From Apostichopus parvimensis (taxonomy: Eukaryota > Echinodermata > Holothuroidea > Aspidochirotida > Stichopodidae): 24,058 nt of DNA. The stretch covers positions 179,248-203,305 of the forward strand of contig KN882548.1 of assembly GCA_000934455.1 (NCBI GenBank), given 5' to 3'. Under the pieces are notes generated by a model that worked only from the letters and a program-made list of their open reading frames with translations, searched no databases and was not told the origin of the DNA. This document shows positions 1 to 12,600 of this stretch, piece by piece; positions within the stretch are counted from its first letter, which is position 1, and each line of letters starts with the position of its first letter. A program made the translations under genes and the position numbers.

Positions 1-510
1 AATTGTGTATGTATGCATATGTGTATATATATATGTATTGTGAGTGGTAGGGGTGGGGTGGGTGGGTGGGTTATACGTATTGGGTTGGTGTGTGGGTGGA
101 TATAAGTGTTACTGTTTTCTTGTATTGTTCTCTCTATTTACTTGTGGGAGCACTCTACTAGACAAGCCCTCTGGGTTTTTTGGAGTGCTTCCTTTCACAA
201 TTTTCCCTGTTGTTGATATGTTTTGTCACTTAGTTAACTTTTCTGTATTTATATTGTGAAGAAACAAATAAATGAAATATACAACTCAAGATCTATAAAG
301 AAAAAAGAACTCTTTAAACAAAAACAGCTCCTTGCGTTTTACACTGAACTAGAGAATGTCCGGTACTAAAATGAAACACAAGATTGATTGTTTTATTGAT
401 GATCATAACCAGCCACGCTACCAGTGAACACTTTAATATAAATAACAAACTTAAAATATGACTTTCATGCTGCCTACAGAAGCTCTTCACTTAGCACAAT
501 AAACACTCAC
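1..510 (-). other. Intron after exon 30 (incomplete)
   Basis: Holds a TATG/TG microsatellite (1-40), a GGGTGGGG-rich stretch (50-75) and the family 1 repeat. No exon seen. Confidence 0.8.
110..280 (+). repeat. Dispersed repeat, 3' end (family 1)
   Basis: The portion 196-276 (CACAATTTTCCCTGTTGTTG through TGAAGAAACAAATAAATGAA) recurs inverted at about 7356-7458. The AT-rich oligo(AAAT/TGAA) end suggests a retroposon 3' tail. No coding capacity. Confidence 0.65.
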
Positions 511-652
511 CAAGCTGTCTCTTGGCTTCTGGCCAGGATGGTTCATGACCCTTCAGAATCATCACAGCTTCCATGACTTTCTCCACCAGAGCTGGAGGTC
601 TACCGTACGACTTGATCTCTCCAATATCTTTCTTATTCAAAGCCTCCAAGGC
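511..652 (-). CDS. DNAH2: Exon 30: microtubule-binding domain entry
   Basis: 142 bp, residues 1649-1695 plus one base. [20 protein letters not shown] is the strongly conserved start of the dynein microtubule-binding domain; the exon ends AKRQLG. Acceptor TTGGCAG, donor CTTG|GTGAGT. The next exon is outside the window. Confidence 0.97.
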
Positions 653-3600
653 CTGCCAAAATCAAACAACAAAAACAGGTTGTACTTTTTGTGAAAAATT
701 AACTAAGTTCATAACATTTAACTACACCTAATGGGGAACTATTCCTGATGTTTTCTTTGCACAGATTAATGTAAAAAGATGTGACGAAATGGAAATTTAG
801 TGCTATCGTTGCTAAAATGTCCTCAAGGCACCCCCCCCCAAACTCCCTGGCAAAAAAACCCACCATCTCTCCCACATCCCCTTCTATGTTTTTCATTACA
901 TTTTAATTGCTACTTTATTTGTTGATCTCCATTTCTGATACAGTGAACCTTACTTGCCAATAGGCATATCAGTATTGCATAATTTTCCTATCTACATCCC
1001 CCCTTCCAAACAATGTAAAAACAACTTCTATATCCATGACTGTGTTCATTAAGTAACACACCTTGACTGCTTCTTCCAGTACTGGCAAGGCTTCTGCTAG
1101 ATCCAGTTGAGCGGCGTCGGCCATGGTCTTACATCTTGCCTCTTCTTCAGAAATCTTTTCACTCCTGGCTTGAACAGACTGTTAACGAAAAATAATAAAT
1201 CGAGAAGTATTCTTCCTGAATCTATCCAGCTACGTAATTGTGACTGACCAACACTCACCAGGCAATGTAGCCGATATGGACGACAACCTTCTTGCTGCTC
1301 AAAAACATCCACAATGGACTATAAAAAAGGTTACTGTGACAAGATATATAAATTCAGAACATCACCTAATCATTTGAAACCTGAATTATGGAAGTGAAAT
1401 TTTGATACCTTTTGCTGCTCGTCGGCCTCTCGTTTCTGTTGTACGATGACCACTAAGTACTCCTCGCACTGTTTCTGGAATTGAGCGACTTTGGTCTTGG
1501 CTTCCTCCAGCTCCACCGACATGACCTCCACCTTGGCTCTGGTGTCATCAATCTTATACAGACCGTTCTTTAACTTATTTGCTGCATCACCCAACTCTTT
1601 CCTCTTCTCTCCCAAAAGTCTACGGAAAAGAATTATTTTAACTCATTGGTTGGAAATTTGATTCACGTGGAAGGATCTGCATTTTATTCTGCCATGCGTT
1701 GAATTATAATAATAATTAGGAAAATAGACATGACTTGGGGCATCACTAGTAAGTTTCAGCTGGAGGTAAGGAAAGGAAAAGGGGTGTAAGAGGGGCAGGT
1801 GAATATTTGGGAGGGGGCTGTTAAAGTGCTCTTCTCTGAAACACAATACTGTAATATGTAAATGATCCTGAAGATAAATGTAAGAGAAAGATCCTGTGCA
1901 TTGTTATAATTATTATTATTATACAATTAATCACACTTAATTTGTCAGCATTTTTCTTTTTATCATTCTTTCTTGGCAAAAATTGATGTGTCTTTACCAT
2001 GAAACTTAATGATACATTACTCTCCCTTCAATATTTTCTTGTATGTGAAGATGGTTGTTTACATATGTATTGTATACATGTTTATGTATTAAATATGCAT
2101 TGGATATGTGGTTTAATGCGTATTACATATGTATCATATATGGCTACATTCATATGACATACATATTGTATATGTGGAAATATACATGGTTCAGTTGCAA
2201 GTGCTTCTTGTTAAATATTTCTAAATAAAACAAAACTGTTAGCAAACTGAATATATATTTCTCTCAAAGAAAAAAAAATTTACATTTTATATCCAGCTAC
2301 TAGTTCCAAGTAATTGGTTGGAGTGACATAGTTATGCCTCTTGAGTTCAAAGAGCATCTGTCTTGAGCTGTCCACTACAGATCGATGTATCGTACAGAAA
2401 ATGGAGGCGATGTTCGATTTAGCCTGTAAACAAAACAATCCAAAGGGTAATTGTCTGTAAATGCTTAAGATTGGTAGGAGATATAAGTTTGCTAGAATTA
2501 GTCCGCCTCCAGTAGTAAATGTGACATTGACACATTATAAATTTCAAGTATTACATCAAAATATTATGAAATGGATCAATTATAATTTTACCGTTTGTTT
2601 TTAAAGTTAAGATGAAAATAAAGAAGTTTTTAAAGTTAAGATGTTTTTGAAGTTAAGATAAATGCATCACTATAAGCAGTATAAAGGTGCCAATAAACTG
2701 CTACCTTACTTTTACAACTTTATCATCTAAAGTGACTTTTTTTAAGGTGAAGAAAACTAACCTCTTCCTCCTCTCCTACGTCTGTTGTTTCGAGATATTT
2801 CTCAGCGACCTCAATCAGAGCTTCCTTTGGCCATTCACTAAACCAGTCAATAGTCGTACAGTTGACAAAGGCTGGGTACATACGAATCAAATTCCTGTAA
2901 GATTTAACCAAATATACACAGATCAAGGAGAGAAAAGAGAGAGAGGTAGAGAGGGTGGGTGGTTGGGTGGGTGAGGGAGGGAGGATAGACATCTCACAAT
3001 ACAATGATTTACCAAGATTATAAAAGGTTGTCAAAAAAGGAAATACCCTACCACAATCTACCAAACCACAAACCAAGAATAAAGGACATCAACTAAACAT
3101 ATTTCACCTATCATATGCACAATAAATACTTGGAGTTTACAATACTTTTATTAGCTGATGTTTGGGCACTGACAATTAGCTGCAGATGTAATTTTGATCA
3201 AACCAAGCTACACAATGTACACAATTTAGTATGCTTCACGTCCAGGCAATCCTTGCTTTATACAAACGTTTGTTTTCGCACAGCAATATTGGTATTATTT
3301 TAGGTTTCTACCCATACTTGTCCCCCTGGCCCCCTCTGCCAAGAAATCCTGGATTTTGACTGGATATAGAGATAAACAACACTGTTCGTTTATCATTGTC
3401 TTTATATATATTTTGTTTACGTACCTGAAGGTTTCTCCGACAGGGCTGATCGCTAAGACCACGTGAAGGTTGGTTCTGACCCTCTCAATGAAATAGTTGA
3501 ACATGCTCTCTGCGTTCTCCGCAATGCCGTCCTTCTTCGCTTCCTCGGCGAGGGCGGTCTTGACTTCTTCAAATTCATCGGCTTTGTACAGATTGGGGAC

Positions 3601-6600
3601 CTCTCCGGAGCTGAGGATGTTGTTGATGTCTTCAAAGAATGCATCGTCCACGGCTTGAGTGTCGTTGAAGAGGAAGATTGTGGGCTTGTTCTCTACCCCA
3701 GCCATGAAGTAGAGTCGCTTCAGATCTATGAATTAATAAAGAATGTGTTCTGACAGATTTTGCAGATAATTCATAACGTATTACAAAGAAAGATGTTTTT
3801 TTTGTTTTAAAGGTTTTGGTCTGTTTTATAGTCTTCTTGTGTTTTTAGATTTTTGTGCTCGTATTGTAAAATACTGTTTAATTTTTTTTTTTTTTTTTGG
3901 TTCTTTTTATTCCTTTGATTTCTCTGTCTTTTTATTTTTTTCATTTTTTTGTTTAGGTTTTGTAAAATGCCTAGAGGCCTTTTGGTATTTGGCGCTATAT
4001 TAAGAACTTATTTATTATTATGATTATTATTAAAGATTAGCCCTCCTCAGATGTTCAAGACTGATTTTTTCTTTAAGAGTTGTGAGGTAGACTTCGATGC
4101 CTGGTTGTCAGACGATTAAAACTATACCTGACTATCAACGCTACGGTTATAAAAAGCCTGTTGAAACAAGAACGAAACTTACCATCCCTGAATTCGAGTT
4201 TCCTGTAATGTTTCGTAACTTCAATCTGGAAGGTGTTGTATTCACAGATGGCTGCAGAGAGCCTGGTCAAGCTCTGACGACCACTTCCGCCTATACCGAT
4301 CAGTAACATGTTACCCCTTGGTTGACCAATCACTCGGATGATGCGAGAAACTGACCATGAAGAGAAATGTCGGATTAAATTAGAATTGGAAATTTGTGAT
4401 AAAGAATTAAACATGACTCAATAGAATTCAATAGAATAGAACTCAATTTGTAATTTGACTTTAGACTAATGTTACCATTTGCCCTTTCTTTTCAAACAGC
4501 CTACACTTGGAAAAGAAGTTTTTTACAGGGGAATTGTGATAACTCACTTATTAGCACTCAAAGACATTAGAATGAATTAATCGAGTTTAGCGCGGGTGGC
4601 ATAATTGAAACAAAAACAAAGTTTTTTGCTACATTGACGAGAGAGAGTGTGCTTGCTTTAGAAGGTGTTTGTCTCAGGGCAAGTTACCATGTTCTATTGC
4701 ATCTCTGAACAGCACCAGGTCCATGGAGATGACTCCAGGAGTGTCATTGTAATCCTCTAAGGCATCTTCCATGAACTTCTTGAGGGGATCAAAATCTTGC
4801 AAGTCCTCGTAGATGGGAACGTCCGCTTGAGACATGTAGTCACCTGGACACAAGGTCAAATGAAAACATTAAGTATTGCAAGTGTAATTCAACTAACCTG
4901 TACTGACAAGTTATATTATTGAGACAAGTACATATATCCCATATTATATATTCATTGTAATGGACAGATACTGCACATATTGAAGAGATGCTAAAATAGC
5001 ACATATTGATACTGTGTGTAATTACTGTTCGTTGATACCGTAATACTATAAACTCTAAATATAAACTAAACTTCAGGCCTAGAACAGATAACGTAACTAA
5101 AGTATACTGTAATTAAGAAATAGATGCTACATACCTCCCAATGAGCATAAGTAATATATAGCATAGACAATACATATTACACATAATACTATCAAGGATT
5201 CTCAGGTAAGTTTTGGTATAAGGGACAGAGAGAAGTTTTGGTTGGAGCAAACAAGGGTGAAGAGAGAGAAAGAGATAACCACACTTAGTTTGAACACTGT
5301 GCAGTTAGACCAGTGTGGTGCTCAAGCCTACAGCTGTTAGAGGCCTGCATATCAGATAGGTGCAAGACTGTGGTAGATATATCTGAGGGCGCGATTGAAG
5401 TCTTTGTGGACTGGATTTGGCCCATAGACCACCTATTGAGAACTCCTGGTATACTGCCTATCTTAACCATAGGTATTTCCATATCTGACACTGATATAGC
5501 AAAACTGACATTGTTATAGGTCATTATAAATGATAAAGATGTACTACATCATAAAGATAATACTGCATATCCTGAACATATTTAACATTGACCTAACATA
5601 GACACCACATACCTAACACTGACCTAACATATATACCTTATATCTAACACTGACCTAACATAGATACCACATATCCAGGGCCATCTATGATAACCTGCCA
5701 AGGTCATTTCATTTGACATAAAGGACACTAAGGACTGTAACTCAGTGGTTATCGCCAGTGCCTTTCAATCATAAGGTCCCCGGTTCGAGTCACTTTAAGA
5801 TTAATGAATGTCGTCCATTTACAGAGTTGTTGACAATTGACAATTCATAATCATAGACGTTAAATATGAATGTAAGAGACTGACTTCGGTCAGCTTGCGG
5901 CTTTGATAAGCCAATGATGACTTTCTACGCGAGTTCCTGCTTGCAGGAGGATCTAAAGTACATACATACACACATACATTTATATTATGTATGATGTAAT
6001 TATCCAAATACAGACAGATTCTTACCGAATATCGGAGGTTGTTTGCTGGGACAGATGTTATGGAAGGTCTGGTCAAAGAGTGTCCCAAGTTTCTCACTGA
6101 TGATGTTGATGAAAGCTTCAGAATCGCTCTCATCCACCAGACGATCAGAGTACACCCTGAAAGAAGAGACAGATCAAAACGTTGATCATTTTATTCAGCT
6201 AGTCTTGAATGAATATACAGTTTCGATGACTATTTGAAAGCAGAATAAAGAGACTGGCTTTGTTTTCCCTCTGATGTATGGTTGATGTGTATTAGTTAGA
6301 CAAAATATAAGGATCCGGGGAATCTACACAAGTTAATTTTCACCAATTCAAATACCACCAATTTTGCACATCTGACAATTGCAATGTTTTAACCACATCA
6401 CTAACCAAAATTCACCAAACTATTATCATAAACATACAAAATTAAAACAACCATACAAACCTGAAACATTCATGGATCCAAAGTCGTGTCATACTGGCCT
6501 TGGTGTCGTGAAAGTCCTTGTTGGCCCTCAGCATCCCCTGGAAGACCTTAGAGATGTCCCGGAGGTTAAAGAGGTAATGGATCTTGGCCGGAGTGGGGAG

Positions 6601-9600
6601 GAACCGCAGGATGACCGACTGGTAGACCTCCAACGTTGCCTGTGTCACCACATCACCGATCGGCTTCACGTCCTCTTCAAAATCTTGTAACTTTTGGTTG
6701 ATCATGGTGCCAAAGATACGCTTGATTTGAGAATCCTGGAATATTGTGGGACAAATAATTTGACCTACAGTTACACTGATTTCCATGTTTCAGTGGGGGA
6801 AGGGGGAGGGGTGTTATTGTTAGGTCTTATTGTCCTATTTGTATGTAATTGTGTAGTTTGCTTTAAAAATACTTTTGATTGGTCTTTTTCTCTGTGTTTT
6901 TATGGAGCAGAGCACCCTGTCAAGCCAGCAAGGGTTTTTTGTACCATGTTATTTGTAAACATTTAAATGCATGTTGTGAAAACAAAATATATGAAATAAA
7001 CTTTCCATGAAAATATCATTCTAGTAGTGATGTCAAGGGTTGTTTTCTTGACTGCATTAATGAAACATTGAAGTTATCCTATCAGAAGAGCTAGAGGTTA
7101 ACTTTTAGTATGATAAAACGTTAGGTTTCTAAATTTTGTGGTAATATAAATTACAACTTTTTTTAAATGAAAGTCAATCAAATTTTATGAAAGATAACAC
7201 ATCCATTAGCTTTATCTGGGATGATTAGAACATTTTGAGATTAGTTGATATGAAGAATGGTCACAACTAACGACAACTAACGAAGGACAAATGACTTCAT
7301 GCAGCTACAGTACGAAAAGGTAAAAATATGGTTAACTTTCATCGCAACTGATTCAGAGAAATTCATTCATTCGGTCATTTATTTGTTTCTTCACAATAAA
7401 AATACAGAGAAGTTAACTAAGTGACAAAACATATCAACAACAGGAAAATTTTGAAATTGTGAAATTGTCTTAAGAAACTTGTTGTAGTTCCAACTTTGAC
7501 AAGTCACCCCATAATACTAAAGTATAAGGATTCTACTAGTTAACACGTGTTGTATGTTGGTATATCTGGATTTGATAATGCGTCATAAAGACTTACACTG
7601 GGGAAAGTCATATTGATGAGGTTAAACCTGCTCTGCAATCTTTTCGAGATGACCATACGACCTCCTCCTGGTGGTCCCATGGACACCAATAGCTGCATGT
7701 CCTACTCAAATGAGAAGAGGTGAGAAGATAGTAAACAATAAAGCACTCAAATTAGAGGCTTTTAAGCCCTCCCCCACCCCCCACGCACCCCCCTTTCCAT
7801 CATCCTCCAATCAATAAAGTTTCCCTTTCTGCCCAGAGTTGTAAAGTAATCATTTTTGCTCTGCTATACAATGCATTTCCAATGTGGCAAAAATAAAACT
7901 CCGAAAAGACAACTTTTAAATCATTTAGGAAGGTGTGTTTGAGGCTTTACACCAGGGGTGGGCAACCTTTTTGAATGAATGGGCAAGATATAAGGAGTGA
8001 AAAATTGACTGGGCCGTACCTAACCAACGACCTGCTGTTGATTTCAAACCTTTGATTCCGAGTATCTCAAGCAATAGGTGTGTGTACTTAATCTGTATTC
8101 ACAAAAACATAATGTCAATAGATGTCAATTGATAATTAATGGGGATAATAGGCCTACCTGACAGCATCATTAGTGCAGATAAATTCTAAGCAGTTAGCTC
8201 GTTTTTTGTGATGATCTAAAATAGATTGATTTTTTTTCTTTTCTTGAGACATCTCGCGGGCTGCAAAAAAATCACTGGCAGGCCGCATGTGGCCCGCTGG
8301 CCGTTGGTTGCCCACCCCAGCTTTACACCTACCTTGATATACTTTGTGGTCTGTTTGAGTCTGTCATACCAGAAACTGTAATCCATCCACATCTTCATGA
8401 GTTCCAGAGGTGGTTGAGAGCCAAAGGTATCTTTAGCAGGCATGTTAAAGTCATCCATGAAAGTTAGTAGTTTCTTTCCTCCGATTGGTACGTACACACC
8501 TGATGATATCATCAAAGAGATCTCGTTTAATCTAAACGCTTGAAATTTGGTGTACTTCCACTGAGTACCCACAATAGAGCAACATCTTTTTTAAATCTGA
8601 CTTGTACATTTTTGGTGAAATGAAATTTTTTCTTTATTTCTTTGGTGTAAAACCTGTGTTCTTGACTTATTGTTGGAATGGTTAATAAAAAATATATCAC
8701 AAAACACTTAAAGTACACTGGGATACAAAACATATTCAAAACTGATAAATTTGAACATCAAAAATATGGAAATATAAAACATACAAATTTGACCAAAAAA
8801 ACTGAACCGTACCCTTGGTTCTCTTTTCCACACGGCTCTCAATAATGTCTTGGACGTTATTGGAAGTGGTCTGAGCTGACATATTGATGGTCAGTACACT
8901 ATACTGCTGAGAATCCAGGGTCCCACAAACACTCTGGGCCACAGAGGTCTTTCCAGTCCCCACGGGACCAACCAGCATGACAGGTTGCTCCCGCTTGATC
9001 AGGGCCCCCACCAGGAAGTTGTATCGGACTGTATCTACAGTTGGAACCATGATCTTGAAGAACTGAGCACTGTTGAATATGAAAGTAAGGAATTACTTCT
9101 TGGAATATAACACATTTCATTTCATATCACAGTTCCCTTCTTCATAACTCCTGCCGCCACCTCGCCCACGTTCCCCCACCCTTTCCCCTCCACCACAAAA
9201 CTAACCCGAAAATATTTATACCCCAAGCGATATATACATAATAACATTAATTACCGCAGCATATCTGAGATGATTATATGCCCCTAAAAGTAGATCTCCT
9301 TACATATCCTTGCCAAGTATATTCACAGTCATCAACTCAGAAACATGAAAACATGAAAGCATTTTTCATGTCATATCTCGCATACGATGGCAAACAATTG
9401 CTCTATCATCATTCTTAAGAAAACTATGTCTAGTAGTCACACAACATTTAGTCCAACCTTTCTTGCAGGATGACATGAAAAGAATACATCGGATCATCTG
9501 ATCATCTGATCCTCTGAAGTTTTACACCAGCTTTCTTAAAAGTCTTTGCACCAAAATCATTGATTTTAAATTTCTAATCTATTTATCTGTCTTATATTTT

Positions 9601-12600
9601 ACTCAACTTTTACGCAAATGAGCAAAGACATTTATGGCTAGAACAGGATTACAAACTTGGGGGCCACCAGAAGGGGAGGAGGGGCCACCAGAGGGGGGCC
9701 ACCAGAGGTCACTGATTTGAGTCCCATTCTAGCCATAAATCTCTTTTCTCAACCACTGTTTATAGACATTATTATACAATTGTGATGTTTTCCTTACTTG
9801 TTTGGATATCTCCATCCACTCCTGAGTTTATCCTCCCAGTGAGACCAGCTCTTGTTCTTTGCGTCTACGTAGTACTCGTATACCGTGTCCTTGTTTGGGA
9901 AAGTGCCCTCGATTTCTCGGATGTAGTTATCCAGTTTCTTTCTCCCGTCTTCGTCCACCGAGCAGCAGACGGACCAGATGAGGCAGAAGAGGAACCACAG
10001 CTCGATCATACGCTCGTAGTTATCCCTGTCAGCGGGATCGACCTACATTTGAAATAGGAAAGACAAAACAAATGTTACATTCTTCAAGGTTTAGTTTACA
10101 CCTGAGAAACTTTCTACTCAATCCTACATTTTGATATTTAAAGAGTTTATACACGTCAACATGAAAATTAAATGTGGTATGATAACTTACAGCCTTCTCT
10201 CGGAAGAAACTGAATATACATAAATATATGCCATGTTGATATAGTTACCCCATTCGCTGGTGTTCCCAAAGCACTAAACAGTTTACAGAGAGATGCCACT
10301 CCATTGAGTTCAGCAATTGGGACCAGCTCACTACAGTTGTGCTTCTTGAAATCCTGTATCTTGTTCAAGTACTTGTCGAAGAGCCTCTGGAGAATTTCTC
10401 GTCCCTCCTGTCGACCGAAACAGAAACACAAGAAAAGCGGGGATAGATTAAATACAGCACAAAATACTTTGAACATTTAGTATGTTTATCCACCATCATC
10501 TATGAAACAATTGATTTGCTATGACAAACTAAAAAGTTAGTATTTGGCTGTAGATGTATGTCTGTTCTAACTTGAGATGTTCAATGTTGACTCACCAACT
10601 ACATAGCAGGTTACCATGCGTGGTCCCAACCTACGTACTATACTATCAAAAGAAACCTCCAATAAATATTCAATAAATTTTATCATTCCCTTCCTAGACA
10701 TAGAGGTTTACAGGATAATTTCAATAACTCCATCTTTCTGATCATCCAGTGGCTATAGAGACGGCAAAACTCAGACAACTGAAAGTATCCTTGCAGGGGG
10801 GAGGGGGGAGGGGCGGGGAGGGCTTGACAGCCATACCATCCACTACACATTCAACTTTCAAGGACAACCAAAATTGATGTCTGGACAACCTAAGGGAGAA
10901 GGGAAAGGATGGGATGGGAAGCCATGGGAAGGGAAGGGTTGTCATTGGGGGGGGGAAGGAATGAGCAATAAACTCTCACCTTATCTTTGATGGTTTCTAG
11001 CCAAGAGTGGACATATGGTTGCCATCCCATATCAGCATAGTCAGTGTATACCATACCACAACGACTGACGGTAGCTGGAGAGGCGACTGCCAGGTCCTCA
11101 ACCTCAAACAGGAGGGTGACCTACAAAAAAAGGGATTGGCACTGATGAGATAGTTGNNNNNNNNNNNNNNNNNNNNNNNNNNNNNNNNNNNNNNNNNNNN
11201 NNNNNNCCGCTTGATCAGGGCCCCCACCAGGAAGTTGTATCGGACTGTATCTACAGTTGGAACCATGATCTTGAAGAACTGAGCACTGTTGAATATGAAA
11301 GGAAGGAATTACTTCTTGGAATATAACACATTTCATTTCATATCACAGTTCCCTTCTTCATAACTCCTGCCGCCACCTCGCCCACGTTTCCCCACCCTTT
11401 CCCCTCCACCACAAACATAACACTTAAATATTTATAGCCCAAGCTTTATACATAATTACATTAATTACCGCAGCATATCTGACATGGTTATATGCCCCTA
11501 AAAGTATTTCTCTTTATGCATCCTTGCCAAGTATATTCACAGCAATCATCTCAGAAACATGAAAACATGAAACCATTTTTCATGACATATCTCGCATACG
11601 ATGGAAACATTTGCTCTATCATCATTCTTAAGAAAACTATGTCTAGTAGTCTCACAACATTGAGTCCAACCTTTCTTGCATGGACCTCATAAAATGAGGA
11701 TGACATGAAAAGAATCTATCGGATCATCTGAGGCTATGTCCTCAGAAGTTTTACACCAGCTTTCTTGAAAGGTCTTCTCACCAAAATCATTGATTTTAAA
11801 TTTCTAATCTATTTATCTGTCATATTTTACTCAACTTTTTACAGTTGCAAAAGAGCAAAGACATTTATGGCTAGAACAGGATTACAATCCTGGGGGCCAC
11901 CAGCCCAGGTGCCTGTAATCCATAGGTTGGGGGTCACCAGCCCAGGTGCCTGTAATCCAGAGGTTGGGGACCACCAGCCCAGGTGCCTGTAATCCAGAGG
12001 TGGGGGGCACCAGCCCAGGTGCCTGTAATCCAGAGGTCACTGATTTGAGCCCCATTCTAGCCATTAAGTTTGTTTAAGCTCTTAACCACTGTTTATATAT
12101 TTTATATATTTTATTAGCTCAGTGGTTAACGCCGGTGCCTTCCAATCATAAGGTCCCCGGTTCGAGTCACTCCAAGATTAATGTATGTCGTCCAGTTACA
12201 GAGTTGTTGATAAATGACAATTCATAATCATGGACGTTAAATATGAATCTAAGAGACTGACTTTGGTCAGCTTGCTGCTTTCATTAGCCAATGAGGTTTC
12301 TTCACGAGTTCCTGCTTGCAGGAGGATCTAAAATAATACATACACACAAACATTATTATACAATTGTGATATTTCCTTACTTGTTTGGATATCTCCATCC
12401 GCTCCTGAGTTTATCCTCCCAGTGAGACCAGCTCTTGTTCTTTGCGTCTACGTAGTACTCGTATACCGTGTCCTTGTTTGGAAAAGTGCCCTCGATTTCT
12501 CGGATGTAGTTATCCAGCTTCTTTCTGCCGTCTTCGTCCACCGAGCAGCAGACGGACCAGATGAGGCAGAAGAGGAACCACAGCTCGATCATACGTTCGT

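Larger units (their letters stand above)
4844..6025 (-). other. Intron 22-23
   Basis: The longest single-copy intron. Holds the 31-bp tandem repeat and one SINE. A 79-codon open stretch on the minus strand at 5285-5524 matches nothing I recognise. Confidence 0.75.
8991..11156. repeat. Duplicated block, copy 1 (probable haplotype A)
   Basis: 2,166 bp holding exons 15-18 and their introns, near-identical to 11207-13732. It lacks the SINE and has a shorter G-rich repeat in the exon 17-18 intron, which accounts for most of the 360-bp length difference. It is continuous with single-copy sequence on the low-coordinate side. Confidence 0.93.

Noticed and set aside
44..259. 71-codon plus-strand open frame rich in Gly, Val and Phe
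   Set aside because: It reads through a GGGT simple repeat and the family 1 repeat tail; chance frame.
5285..5524. 79-codon minus-strand open frame as a separate small gene or extra exon
   Set aside because: No homology recognised, and exons 22 and 23 join in phase without it.
5580..5674. CRISPR-like array from regular 31-bp spacing
   Set aside because: Units are contiguous tandem repeats without unique spacers, in an animal intron.
5738..5812. tRNA gene on the plus strand (box A and box B present)
   Set aside because: No acceptor stem pairs and the sequence continues into a repeated body also seen at 12115-12351; it is the head of a SINE.
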